Below, in pieces: positions 39,213-48,014 of a DNA stretch of 64,000 nucleotides (position 1 is its first letter; each line of letters opens with the position of its first letter). Position numbers and translations under genes: made by a program. Under the pieces are notes generated by a model. The model was not told where the DNA came from. It saw only the letters and a program-made list of their open reading frames with translations, and made no database searches. Source of the stretch: Saccharothrix algeriensis (GTDB lineage: Bacteria > Actinomycetota > Actinomycetes > Mycobacteriales > Pseudonocardiaceae); assembly GCF_016907655.1 (NCBI RefSeq), contig NZ_JAFBCL010000001.1, positions 1,054,001 through 1,118,000 of the forward strand, in the 5' to 3' direction.

Positions 39213-39411
39213 AGCGACCGGTATGCGCACTAGGTGCGCTGCTGCTGGCTGCAAAAGCGCGGGGGCGTAAGGGCGCGGGGGCAGGTTGACCGCGAGGTCG
39301 CATCACGTTTGTCGGCCATTCGGGCGAAATCACGTACTGCAGCCGGTTCGGCACCCCGCGTGTACACCTTGCGGACGGCCGGGGATCACCTTCCGGGTGT
39401 ACGCACTGACC

Positions 39412-40923
39412 ATGTCCCCACTGACACGGCGAACCCTGATCGCCGGCGGCATCGCCAGTGCCGGCGTCACGGTCCTCGCTCCCCCTTCCGCAAGCGCCAT
39501 CGCCTATCCGTTCACGCTCGGTGTCGCGGCCGGTGAGCCCGCGCCGGACGGGTTCGTCATCTGGACGCGCCTCGCGCCCAGCCCGCTCGACGCCGACGGT
39601 TTCGGCGGGATGCCCGCCGAGAACGTCGCGGTGGACTGGCAGGTCGCCACGGACCGCCGGTTCACGCAGGTCGTGAAGTCCGGCACGCACACCGCTGCCC
39701 GGACGTGGGCGCACAGCGCCCACGTCGAGGTGACCGGGTTGCAAGCGGGCCGGGAGTACTTCTACCGGTTCCGCGCGCTGGGTTTCCTCTCACCGGTCGG
39801 CCGCGGGGTGACCGCGCCCGCGCCGGGCACCTCCCCGGCGCTGACGATGCTGTTCACGTCGTGCTCGCACTACGAGGCCGGGTACTTCACCGCCTACCGG
39901 CGGATGGCGGAGGAGAACCCGCACCTGATCCTGCACCTGGGCGACTACATCTACGAGGGCGCGGCGTCGACGACGAACGTCCGCAAGCACGCGCCCTCGC
40001 CCGAGATCTCGAACCTGGCCGACTACCGGGTGCGCCACGCCCAGTACAAGACCGACCCGGACCTCCAGGCCGCGCACGCCGCCGCGCCGTGGCTGGTCGT
40101 GTGGGACGACCACGAGGTGGAGAACAACTACGCCGACCTGATCCGCAACGACGGCTCCCCCGCCGGGGACTTCAAGGCCCGCCGCGCGGCGGCGTACAAG
40201 GCGTACTACGAGCACATGCCGCTGCGCCCGGCACAGGCCCCGGTCGCGGAGAACATGCAGCTCTACCGGCGGGTGCGGTGGGGCGGCCTGGCGACGTTCC
40301 ACATGCTCGACACCCGTCAGCACCGCGACGACCAGGCTTGCGGCGACGGCACCAAGGTGTGCCCGGAGGCCGACAACCCGGCCCGCACGCTCATCGGCGC
40401 CGCGCAGGAGACCTGGCTGCTGGACGGGATGCGGCAGAAGCTCGGCACCTGGGACTTCCTGGGCCAGCAGGTGTTCTTCGCGCAGAAGCTGGCTTCCGCG
40501 GAGGGCGCCAAGTCGATGGACTCGTGGGACGGCTACAGCGCCAACCGCGACCGGCTCCAACGCGGGTGGGACGCGGCGGGGCTGCGCAACACCGTGGTGC
40601 TGACCGGTGACGTGCACCGGTCCTGGGCCGCCGACCTGATGCTCGACTACAGGACCCAAAACCGGGTCGTCGGCACCGAACTGGTCACCACGTCGGTGAC
40701 CTCGGGCGGCAACGGCAACGCCGCCGACAACGCGCTGTCCGGCCTCAACCCGCACGTGAAGTTCTACAAGAACCTGCGCGGTTACGTCCGCACCGTCACC
40801 ACGCCGAGCCAGGTCGCGGTCGACTTCCGCTTCGTGGACAAGGTGACCGCGCGCGACTACCCCGTCCGGACGTTGCAGAGCTACGTCATCGAGGCGGGCA
40901 ACCCCGGATTGCAGGCGCCGTGA
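39412..40923 (+). CDS. phoD: PhoD-like alkaline phosphatase/phosphodiesterase, Tat-exported
   Basis: A 503-residue extracellular enzyme releasing phosphate from phosphodiesters and phosphomonoesters. Tat signal SPLTRRTLIAGGIASAG, then the N-terminal PhoD beta domain. Metal motifs: MLFTSCSHYEAGY (Cys ligand to Fe), HLGDYIYEG (Asp, Tyr), VVWDDHEVENNY (Asp-His) and VVLTGDVHRSWAADL (His). ATG chosen because the Tat motif follows at once. The stop overlaps the next gene by 4 bp, coupling it to a secreted repeat protein. No obvious Pho box was identified. Confidence 0.92.
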   Translation: MSPLTRRTLIAGGIASAGVTVLAPPSASAIAYPFTLGVAAGEPAPDGFVIWTRLAPSPLDADGFGGMPAENVAVDWQVATDRRFTQVVKSGTHTAARTWAHSAHVEVTGLQAGREYFYRFRALGFLSPVGRGVTAPAPGTSPALTMLFTSCSHYEAGYFTAYRRMAEENPHLILHLGDYIYEGAASTTNVRKHAPSPEISNLADYRVRHAQYKTDPDLQAAHAAAPWLVVWDDHEVENNYADLIRNDGSPAGDFKARRAAAYKAYYEHMPLRPAQAPVAENMQLYRRVRWGGLATFHMLDTRQHRDDQACGDGTKVCPEADNPARTLIGAAQETWLLDGMRQKLGTWDFLGQQVFFAQKLASAEGAKSMDSWDGYSANRDRLQRGWDAAGLRNTVVLTGDVHRSWAADLMLDYRTQNRVVGTELVTTSVTSGGNGNAADNALSGLNPHVKFYKNLRGYVRTVTTPSQVAVDFRFVDKVTARDYPVRTLQSYVIEAGNPGLQAP

Positions 40924-42119
40924 AGAAGATCATCGCTCTGACCGCCACCGCCGCGCTCCTGCTGGTCGGCACGGGCGCCGCGACCGCCGCCGTCGCCTGG
41001 ACCACCGCCAACTCCACCGCGACCGGCGACCAGGACAACGCCGCCGTGTCGGCCGTCCGCAGCGGCTACACGGCCGTGGTGTGGGAGGACGACCGCGATT
41101 CGGCGAACCCCGGCGACCCCGTGCACAGCGACGTGTGGATCAGGCTGTTCGAGGGCGGCGTGTCGCGGTACGAGAAGAAGCTGTCGGCCGGTGGCAGCGG
41201 GAACTGGCGGCACGTGCAGCCGGACGTGGCGCTGCACGACGACGGCAGCGCGGTCGTGGTGTGGTCGGAGGACCCGGACGGCAACGGGTTCTACAACATC
41301 GCGGTCCGGGTCGTGCGCACCGACGGCACGATCGCGGGCTCGGCGACCGCCAACGCCTCGGCCGCCGGGCAGCAGCGCTTCCCGGCGGTGGCCGCCGACC
41401 CGGACACCGCCGGTTTCGCGGTGGCCTGGGAGGACGAGCAGTCCGGCGCGGGGACCACCGTGCGCGTGTCGGGTTTCGCGTCCGTGACGACCAAGACCTA
41501 CGAGGCGCAGGTCCACGCCGCCGGCGGCGCCCACCGGCGCCCGGACGTGGCGATGGGGGCGGCGGGCAACGCCGTCGTGGTGTGGGACGAGGACGGCGAC
41601 GGCAACGGCTTCTTCAACATCGGCCGCAAGGTCCTCACCCCGTCCGGCGGGGTGAAGCTGGCGCAGGGCGTGGTGAACGCCGACGGTGGCGGGCAGCAGC
41701 GGCACGCGGCCGTGGCGGCGAACTTCAACGGTGACTTCGCGGTGGCGTGGGAGACCGACCACACCGGCGCGCTTCGGACCGCCGTCCGCTCGTTCAGCGC
41801 CAACGGCGTCGCCCAGTCCGCTGTGGACGTGCTCGTGGACGGCGTCGACCCGCAGGTCGGCATCGACGACCAGCGCGGCGTCGTGGTCACCTCGGTGGTC
41901 GCGTCCGACGTGCACACCCAGGGGCTCGACCCGGACGGCTCGGTCGAGGGCAGGCTGCCGCGGCAGGCGACCGTCCAGACCGCGACGGGCCGGCAGGACG
42001 AACCCGCGCTCGGCGTCGACGCGTGGGGCCTGATCACCATCGCCTACACCGACGACTCCGACGGCAACGGGTTCGACCAGGTCCGCCTGGGCACCGGGTG
42101 GCAGAACAGCACCTGGTGA
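40920..42119 (+). CDS. Secreted beta-propeller-like repeat protein with D-x-D-G-N-G-F motifs
   Basis: A 399-residue exported protein with a signal peptide (MKKIIALTATAALLLVGTGA). It is built of repeats such as PDVALHDDGSAVVVWSEDPD and FPAVAADPDTAGFAVAWEDE, typical of propeller blades. Three acidic loops, DPDGNGFYNI (about residue 118), EDGDGNGFFNI (about 223) and DSDGNGFDQV (about 379), look like Ca-binding DxDGNG loops. Its GTG start overlaps the phoD stop, so the two are made together. It may be a partner or surface scaffold for the Ca-dependent PhoD enzyme (inference). No enzymatic residues were recognised. Confidence 0.75.
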   Translation: MKKIIALTATAALLLVGTGAATAAVAWTTANSTATGDQDNAAVSAVRSGYTAVVWEDDRDSANPGDPVHSDVWIRLFEGGVSRYEKKLSAGGSGNWRHVQPDVALHDDGSAVVVWSEDPDGNGFYNIAVRVVRTDGTIAGSATANASAAGQQRFPAVAADPDTAGFAVAWEDEQSGAGTTVRVSGFASVTTKTYEAQVHAAGGAHRRPDVAMGAAGNAVVVWDEDGDGNGFFNIGRKVLTPSGGVKLAQGVVNADGGGQQRHAAVAANFNGDFAVAWETDHTGALRTAVRSFSANGVAQSAVDVLVDGVDPQVGIDDQRGVVVTSVVASDVHTQGLDPDGSVEGRLPRQATVQTATGRQDEPALGVDAWGLITIAYTDDSDGNGFDQVRLGTGWQNSTW

Positions 42120-42126
42120 CGCCCGC

Positions 42127-42163
42127 GTGGTGCGGCGCGCCCACCGGGACCGCGCCGCACCAC
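42127..42163. terminator. Terminator-like hairpin between convergent genes
   Basis: Perfect 13-bp stem GTGGTGCGGCGCG/CGCGCCGCACCAC around an 11-nt loop, 7 bp after the repeat-protein stop. It is followed by two direct repeats of CACGACTCGCCCGGCACC. Confidence 0.7.
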
Positions 42164-42238
42164 GACTCGCCCGGCACCACGACTCGCCCGGCACCGCGGC
42201 GCGCCGGCGCGCCGCCCACCGGGGACGAGCGGCTTCCC

Positions 42239-42631
42239 TCAGGGCTTGTCCGCCAGGAACCGCTCCGCCAGCCGCCGGGGCGCCCTGCACAGCCACGCCT
42301 CGGTGAGCAGCTCGGCCAGCTCGCCCTCGCCGATCCGGTCCAGCCGGACCAGGATCGTGGCGTAGCCGTCGAAGTGCGGAACGGTGAAGTAGACGTCCGG
42401 GTCGTCGGCGAGCAGGGCGTCCTTCGCGCCGAGGTCCGGCACGCTCGCCGCGAGCACCGGTCCGTCGGGGGCCGCCCGGCCCAGGGCGGCGGTGTCGGTG
42501 CGGCGCAGCGGTCGCTCCCAGGTGAACAGCTTGTCCTTCACCCGCCAGGCGGGCACGCCCCCCGCCGTCGGGCGTTCGGTGACTTCGGGCAGGGCCGTGG
42601 CGAGCCGGCGCACGTCGTCCCAGGTGGCCAT
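42239..42631 (-). CDS. MmcQ/YjbR-family protein
   Basis: A 130-residue protein of the YjbR fold: MATWDDVRRLATALPEVTER, AWRVKDKLFTWERPL, VYFTVPHFDGYATILVRLDR and the final LTEAWLCRAPRRLAERFL. The family has a double-wing DNA-binding-like fold, but its function is undetermined. ATG start agrees with family N-termini. Single gene. Confidence 0.85.
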   Translation of the reverse strand: MATWDDVRRLATALPEVTERPTAGGVPAWRVKDKLFTWERPLRRTDTAALGRAAPDGPVLAASVPDLGAKDALLADDPDVYFTVPHFDGYATILVRLDRIGEGELAELLTEAWLCRAPRRLAERFLADKP

Positions 42632-42813
42632 GTCGCACGATAACCCGATCGCGCCTTCGCGCAACGCCTGCCCGGCCTTCTCCCGGCGGCACCGCCGGGA
42701 GGTGGTCACCGGAGTCGACCGACAGGGGGAATCACGACACGGCGGCGTGGCGCGGGGCTGCCGAAGGCGTCGCGGCCCGGTGCCAGGGGGGAGACCGGGG
42801 CGGCGGCGCGGCG

Positions 42814-43431
42814 TCAGGCCACCAGCGCCAGGGAGATCCCGGTCGCCGTCACGACGACCGCCACCGCGCCGTCGAGCACCCGCCAGGCCGACGGCCGGGT
42901 GAACAGGCCCGACAGCCACCGCGCGCCGAACCCGAGGGTGGTGAACCACAGCGCGCTGCCCGTCATCGCACCGAGGCCGAACCACCAGCGGTCGTCGCCG
43001 AACGACGTGGACGCGGTGCCCAGCAGCAGCACGGTGTCGAGGTAGACGTGCGGGTTGAGCCAGGTCAGCGCCAGGCACGTGACGATGGCCGCCGACGCCG
43101 CGCCGCCGAGCTGCAACGCCGCCGGCCGCAGCACCCGCCGCGCCGCGAGCACCCCGTAACCGACGAGGAACGCCGCGCCGAGCCACCGGACGGCGGTGAG
43201 CGCGGCGGGCCACGCGGCGAGCACCGCGCCGACACCGCCGACGCCCAGGGCGATCAGCAGCGCGTCGGACGCCGCGCAGATCGCCACGATCGCCGGGACT
43301 TGTTGGCGCAGCACGCCTTGGCGGAGCACCAGCGCGTTCTGCGCGCCGATGACGACGATCAGGGACAGCCCGGCGCCGAGCCCGGCGAGCAGCGCGTACA
43401 TCACGGGATCCACGCTAGGAACCGCGTTCAC
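42814..43431 (-). CDS. lysE: LysE/ArgO-family basic amino acid exporter
   Basis: A 205-residue membrane protein with about six hydrophobic segments. The LysE signature is GLSLIVVIGAQNALVLRQGV near the N-terminus, and TWLNPHVYLDTVLLLGT lies in the middle (Asn-Pro-x-x-Tyr-Leu-Asp). It exports lysine and/or arginine when intracellular levels rise. It diverges from the LysR-type regulator with only 39 bp between starts, the standard lysE-lysG arrangement. The start is uncertain: the GTG used here or a GTG six codons later. Confidence 0.9.
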   Translation of the reverse strand: MNAVPSVDPVMYALLAGLGAGLSLIVVIGAQNALVLRQGVLRQQVPAIVAICAASDALLIALGVGGVGAVLAAWPAALTAVRWLGAAFLVGYGVLAARRVLRPAALQLGGAASAAIVTCLALTWLNPHVYLDTVLLLGTASTSFGDDRWWFGLGAMTGSALWFTTLGFGARWLSGLFTRPSAWRVLDGAVAVVVTATGISLALVA

Positions 43432-43470
43432 ATAAGGCCAGCTACACTTCCTTAAGTATCATTAGCGTTC

Positions 43471-44328
43471 GTGATGCTGGACCCGGAGTCGGTGCGGACC
43501 CTGCTGGCCGTCGTGGACGAAGGCACGTTCGACGCGGCGGCCCGCGTGCTGCACGTCACGCCGTCGGCCGTGAGCCAGCGCATCAAGGCGTTGGAGCAGC
43601 GCACCGGCCGCGTGCTGCTGGTCCGCGCGAAACCCGCCCGGCTCACCGAGTCCGGCGCGGTGATCGCCCGCTACGGCCGCCAGCTCGCGCTGCTGGAGCA
43701 GGACGCGTTCGCGGGCCTGGGCCTGGCCGAGCGCCCGACGCCGATCCAGGTGGCGGTCAACGCGGACTCGCTGTCGACGTGGTTCCGCACCGTGGTCAAG
43801 GAGCTGGCGGGCGAGGACGACATCGTCCTCGGGCTGCTGCGCGACGACCAGGACCACACCGCCGAGGCCCTGCGCCGGGGGCTGGTCGTCGCGGCCGTCA
43901 CCTCGTCGCCGCAGCCGGTGCAGGGGTGCAGCGTCCGCCCGCTCGGGAGCATCCGCTACCACGCGGTGGCCGGCCGGGCGTTCGCGCGGCGCTGGCGGGA
44001 CCGGCCGCTGTCGGACCTGCCGGTGGTGGTGTTCGACGAGAAGGACGACCTCCAGGACGCGTTCTGCCGCGCCGTCACCGGCCGCGCCGCCTCGGGGCAC
44101 CGCCACTTCCTGCCCGACGGCCCGGTGTTCGAGGACGCGGTGGCGGCGGGCGCGGGGTGGGCGCTGCTCAGCGAGCACCAGGTCAGGCGCCACCGCGGCC
44201 TGGTCCACCTGCACCCCGACCGGCCGGTCGACGTGCCGCTGCACTGGCAGCAGTGGAAGCTGGACTCGCCGCCGCTGCAACGCGTCGCCGACGCCGTTTT
44301 CCGCGCCGCGCGGGCGGAGCTGCGCTGA
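43471..44328 (+). CDS. lysG: LysR-family regulator of the amino acid exporter (LysG/ArgP type)
   Basis: A 285-residue LysR regulator. The winged helix spans residues 5-62 (LLAVVDEGTFDAAARVLHVT, PSAVSQRIKALEQRTGRVLL). The effector domain has IQVAVNADSLSTWFRTVVKE and PDGPVFEDAVAAGAGWALLS, which characterise ArgP/LysG proteins that sense lysine or arginine. It should activate lysE from the shared intergenic region (AT-rich TTAAGTATCATTAGCG). GTG or the adjacent ATG can be the start. Confidence 0.9.
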   Translation: MMLDPESVRTLLAVVDEGTFDAAARVLHVTPSAVSQRIKALEQRTGRVLLVRAKPARLTESGAVIARYGRQLALLEQDAFAGLGLAERPTPIQVAVNADSLSTWFRTVVKELAGEDDIVLGLLRDDQDHTAEALRRGLVVAAVTSSPQPVQGCSVRPLGSIRYHAVAGRAFARRWRDRPLSDLPVVVFDEKDDLQDAFCRAVTGRAASGHRHFLPDGPVFEDAVAAGAGWALLSEHQVRRHRGLVHLHPDRPVDVPLHWQQWKLDSPPLQRVADAVFRAARAELR

Positions 44329-44370
44329 AGCGCGCCCCGGGCCCCGATCGGGCGCGGGGGCCGGCCGGGG

Positions 44371-45603
44371 TCAACCGCCGATCCGGCCGAACCAGCCGCG
44401 TTCGCCGACCACGACCCGGCGCAGCCCGCCGCGCTCGTCGGCGATGAACAGCACGTCGGTGGTCGGCGTCGTGATCGGGAAGTTCAGCCGGCCGTGCAGC
44501 TCGGTCGACGCCGCGACGACCAGCTGCCCGGACGGCGCCGTCATGGCGCGGACGACATCACCGTCGATCCCGGCAGTCGCGGTGGGTTCGCCGGTGGCCA
44601 GGTCCACGACGGTGAGGGACCTGGTGTCGGCGTTGAGGTCGGTCCTGCTCAGGATCACCGCGTGCCCCGACGCGAGCACGGCCGTCCTGGCGGTGTGCGG
44701 ACGGCCTCCCGGGTGGACGTCCTCGTGCGGCGCGCGGCCGGGGCAGGCGCGCCGCCGCGGCTCGACCGGGGTGTGGTCCACCAGGAAGCCCGGTTCGGCG
44801 AAGTCGGTCGCGGACAGCTCGCGGTGGGTCCGGTCGCCCGGCCCGCGCTCGTGCAGGCGCAGCAGCGGCAGGCCCCTGGGGCGTCCGACGGGCCGCGCGA
44901 GCGCGACCGTCCGGCCGCCGGGCAGCGCGGCGGTCTCCGCGGTGCCGTCGTAGTCGGCGGGTGCCGCGCCGCTCCTGCCCAGCAGGCACGACCAGGTGTC
45001 GGTGAGGTCGGCGTCGGCGGGCGCGGCGGCCGTGCCGTCGAGCGGGACGGCCCGGACCTGGCCGGCTGCGGTGACGGTGACGATCGCGTTCCGCGCGCGG
45101 TCGTACCGGTACGCGCCGGCCGCGCCGACGCCGACGTAGCGGTCCGCGCCCAGCCCCTCGACCGACTCGGCCTCGGCGACGACCTCGCCGTCGGCCAGGG
45201 AGACGATGTCGAGACCCGCGCCGCTGCGGACGTAGGCGAGGCTCCGCCCCGCCGCGACGACCTCCGGGAGGTGGTGGCCGTCGGGCAGCGGCTGGTCCCA
45301 GAGGGTGTCCCCGGTGGCCAGGTCGACGGCCGTCACCCTGCGCTCCGTGCCGCCTCGCACACCGGCGAACCCGGTGGCCTCGTAGGCGAGGACGACGGCG
45401 TCGCGGCCGTTGACCGCGGCGAACGCCATCTCGGCGCCGATGGCGCTGGAAGTGCTGATGACCGGGCCGGGCACGACGAAGAACACCAGCAGCAGCACCG
45501 GCACCAGCGAGTAGCCGAGCACCGAGGCCGCTTTGCGCAGGACCCGTCCGAGGGTGCGGAGAGCGGTCGGTCCCGGTCCCGGCGCGCCGTTCGTCGGGTT
45601 CAC
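44371..45603 (-). CDS. Membrane-anchored PA2928-like beta-propeller protein
   Basis: A 410-residue protein with one N-terminal membrane helix (VLGYSLVPVLLLVFFVVPGP) and an extracytoplasmic domain of PQQ/propeller-like repeats (VTAVDLATGDTLWDQPL, LTVVDLATGEPTATAGIDGD). It resembles the PA2928 family of unknown function. Residues GLGADRYVGVGAAGAYRYD and the end LFIADERGGLRRVVVGERGW recur in its neighbour, indicating tandem duplication. It lies 15 bp downstream of that paralogue in an apparent two-gene operon. Confidence 0.7.
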   Translation of the reverse strand: MNPTNGAPGPGPTALRTLGRVLRKAASVLGYSLVPVLLLVFFVVPGPVISTSSAIGAEMAFAAVNGRDAVVLAYEATGFAGVRGGTERRVTAVDLATGDTLWDQPLPDGHHLPEVVAAGRSLAYVRSGAGLDIVSLADGEVVAEAESVEGLGADRYVGVGAAGAYRYDRARNAIVTVTAAGQVRAVPLDGTAAAPADADLTDTWSCLLGRSGAAPADYDGTAETAALPGGRTVALARPVGRPRGLPLLRLHERGPGDRTHRELSATDFAEPGFLVDHTPVEPRRRACPGRAPHEDVHPGGRPHTARTAVLASGHAVILSRTDLNADTRSLTVVDLATGEPTATAGIDGDVVRAMTAPSGQLVVAASTELHGRLNFPITTPTTDVLFIADERGGLRRVVVGERGWFGRIGG

Positions 45604-45618
45604 GTGGTCACCCCCTCG

Positions 45619-46614
45619 TCAGAAGCCGATGAAGTCGACATCGCCGACCGGGCAGCCGTGGATGCCGTCGGCGGTGACGACGACGAGCGAGCCCAGGAGC
45701 ACGCCGTCGACCTCGTCCGCGGTCAGCACGACGACACGTCCGCGCGGGGACACCACGGCGTTGCGCACGCCGTCCGCGGAGTTGTAGGTGTGCTCGACGC
45801 GGCCCGTGGCCCGATCGACCACCCTCAGCGCGGACCCGTGGGTGGAGTTCTCGACCACGAGGTCGCGATCGGCCCGGCCGGGCAGGGCGATGGACTCCGG
45901 GACGTCCTCCGACTCGGTGGCGGCCAGCGGTCTCCGGTCGTCGTCGAGGTTGAGCCGGTCGCGCCACCGGGCCGCGGTCGACTCGCCCGCCGGGCGCGCC
46001 GCGATGTCGTCCAGCGGGATCGCCAGCACCTCGCCGCGCGCGGTCAGCGCGACCACCGCGCGTTCGTCGGCGTCGTAGGCGTAGGCGGTGCGGGAGGCCA
46101 GGTACGCCCCGCCGAGGCCGGCGAGGCCGGCGCCCCTCGCCACGACGTCACCGGTGCGCAGGTCCAGGACGGCCAGGCCGAGGTGGTCCGCCACGTAGGC
46201 GAGCCGGTCGCCGACGGCGACGACCACCGCCTGCCGCGACTCGCGCCCGGTGGAGATCCCGGTCCGCCACAGCTCCTCCCGCGTGTCCAGGTCGATCGCC
46301 GCGACCTCGGCGTGGTGGAGGTCCACCAGCCACGCCGGCACCCCGAGCAGGCCCGCGGGCGCGTCCGACCCGTAGGGCACGATCGCGACCTCGCGCCCGT
46401 CCAGGGCGCCGAAACCGATGTCCAGCGACGGCACGGTCACCGGGTTCAGCGCGTGGTACCGGACGGCGCCGACGATCAGCGAGCCCATCGCGGTGTAGAG
46501 GGCCAGGGCGGCCAGCGCCGCCCGCGCCAGGCCGCGGGCGGTGGACCGGAGCCGTGACCGCGGCGTGGTGGGGGCCGGTTGCTGCGGATCGGTCATGCCG
46601 CGATCGTGCCGCAC
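45619..46614 (-). CDS. Membrane-anchored beta-propeller protein, paralogue of the next gene
   Basis: A 331-residue protein with a cytoplasmic Pro-rich start, one membrane helix (LALYTAMGSLIVGAV) and an outer domain with IAIDLDTREELWR-like blades (VAAIDLDTREELWRTGISTG, LAVLDLRTGDVVARGAGLAG, ASRTAYAYDADERAVVALTA). It has the same architecture as the downstream gene but is shorter. GTG start chosen for AGGGGG upstream; an ATG six codons later is possible. Function unknown. Confidence 0.68.
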   Translation of the reverse strand: MRHDRGMTDPQQPAPTTPRSRLRSTARGLARAALAALALYTAMGSLIVGAVRYHALNPVTVPSLDIGFGALDGREVAIVPYGSDAPAGLLGVPAWLVDLHHAEVAAIDLDTREELWRTGISTGRESRQAVVVAVGDRLAYVADHLGLAVLDLRTGDVVARGAGLAGLGGAYLASRTAYAYDADERAVVALTARGEVLAIPLDDIAARPAGESTAARWRDRLNLDDDRRPLAATESEDVPESIALPGRADRDLVVENSTHGSALRVVDRATGRVEHTYNSADGVRNAVVSPRGRVVVLTADEVDGVLLGSLVVVTADGIHGCPVGDVDFIGF

Positions 46615-46651
46615 CCCGCCCCCTACCGATCACAACTCCGGCGCGGGGAGG

Positions 46652-47830
46652 TCAGGCGCGGCGGGGGCCGACGTCCTGGAGCAGGTCGAACCCGATGCCC
46701 GCCTTCGCCAGCCGCGAGGTCAGCGCGTCGCCCATCGCCACGGCGGTGGTCACCTGGCCCGAGGTCGCCGGCAGGCGGTCGAAGGCCAGGCACAGCGCGG
46801 ATTCCGCCAGCATCTTCGCCGTCTCGTCGTAGCCCGGGTCGCCGCCCGAGACCTCGGTCACCACGCGCCGGCCGCCGCCCTCGCCGAAGAAGCGCACCCG
46901 GAACCACGCGCGGGCCCGCTGCCGGGCCGAGGGGCCGTCGCCCGGCTTCCACCGCTCCTGCAACCACTTCCGGGCCGGCGGCAGCTGGGCCAGCGCGACG
47001 AGGGCGCCCACCCCGCCCGCGACGCCCACGGCGGTCGGCAGGTCCTGCACGGTGATGTGGTGGCGGTAGGTGAACCGCGGGCCGTAGCGGTCCAGGGCCG
47101 CCGCCGAGCGCAGCACCACCCGCGGGTCGATCGTCGGCGCGGGCAGCGTCCACGCGTCGAGCCGCTTGTCGTGGCGCGCCCGGCCGGGCAGGCCGAGCAC
47201 GACCCGCCCGGCCGGCCGGCCCTCGACCTCCCGCCGCCGCCGGGCCGCCTCGGCGGCGGGGCGCAGGCGGGAGAACGCCGTCAGCGCCGAGCCGAACGTG
47301 CCGCCGGAGAACGTGCCCGACGCGCTGACGAAGCCCTCCAGCGCGATCGGCACGCCCTCGGGCAGCTGCCGGACGGTGAAGAGGGCTCCCAGGTCGTGCG
47401 GGATCGAGTCGAAGCCGCACGAGTGCACCAGCCGCGCCCCCGACTCCACCGCCGCGGCGTGGTGGCGCAGGTAGGTGCGGTCGACGAACTCCGGTTCGCC
47501 GCACAGGTCGACGTAGTCCGCGCCGGCCCGCGCGCACGCCGCCACCAGGCCGTCGCCGTGGCGGGTGTAGGGGCCGACGGTCGTGAGGACCACTCGCGCC
47601 GACTCCGCCACCACCGCCAGCGACCGGGCGTCGGTCACGTCGGCGGTGAGCAGGTCGAGGTCCGCCGCCGCCGGGTCGACCGAGCGCAGCCGGTCGCGCA
47701 CCGCCGCGAGCTTCGCCGGGTTGCGGCCCGCCAACGCCCAGCGCGTGCCTTCGGGCGCGTGCGCCGCCAGGTACGCCGCCGTCAGCTCGCCGGTGAAACC
47801 GGTCGCCCCGAACAGCACCAAGTCGTACAT
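46652..47830 (-). CDS. Saccharopine dehydrogenase-like/trans-acting enoyl reductase family protein
   Basis: A 392-residue NAD(P)-binding protein: Rossmann motif LVLFGATGFTGELTAAYLA, then WALAGRNPAKLAAVRDRLRS, VLTTVGPYTRHGDGLVAACA, YVDLCGEPEFVDRTYLRHH and LVHSCGFDSIPHDLGALFTV. This is the family of mycobacterial Rv2449c/Rv2953, the latter a trans-acting enoyl reductase in lipid synthesis. The name saccharopine dehydrogenase is historical, and a lysine-pathway role is unlikely. ATG chosen because the Rossmann strand follows immediately. Substrate unknown. Confidence 0.85.
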   Translation of the reverse strand: MYDLVLFGATGFTGELTAAYLAAHAPEGTRWALAGRNPAKLAAVRDRLRSVDPAAADLDLLTADVTDARSLAVVAESARVVLTTVGPYTRHGDGLVAACARAGADYVDLCGEPEFVDRTYLRHHAAAVESGARLVHSCGFDSIPHDLGALFTVRQLPEGVPIALEGFVSASGTFSGGTFGSALTAFSRLRPAAEAARRRREVEGRPAGRVVLGLPGRARHDKRLDAWTLPAPTIDPRVVLRSAAALDRYGPRFTYRHHITVQDLPTAVGVAGGVGALVALAQLPPARKWLQERWKPGDGPSARQRARAWFRVRFFGEGGGRRVVTEVSGGDPGYDETAKMLAESALCLAFDRLPATSGQVTTAVAMGDALTSRLAKAGIGFDLLQDVGPRRA

Positions 47831-48014
47831 CCGCCGCCCTTCCGAGGATCCGTCGCATCGTCCAACGAGCACGAGTATGCGGGGTCGCGCAGCGAGGAGC
47901 GGCGTTAGCGCGCAGTTCACCGACCCGCCGCCGCGCGATCACCCCACCGTGCTCGCGCGTCCCTAGCGTTCCCCAGGCCCTTGTCCCGTGCATCAGGAAG
48001 CGAAGGGTTTCGGC

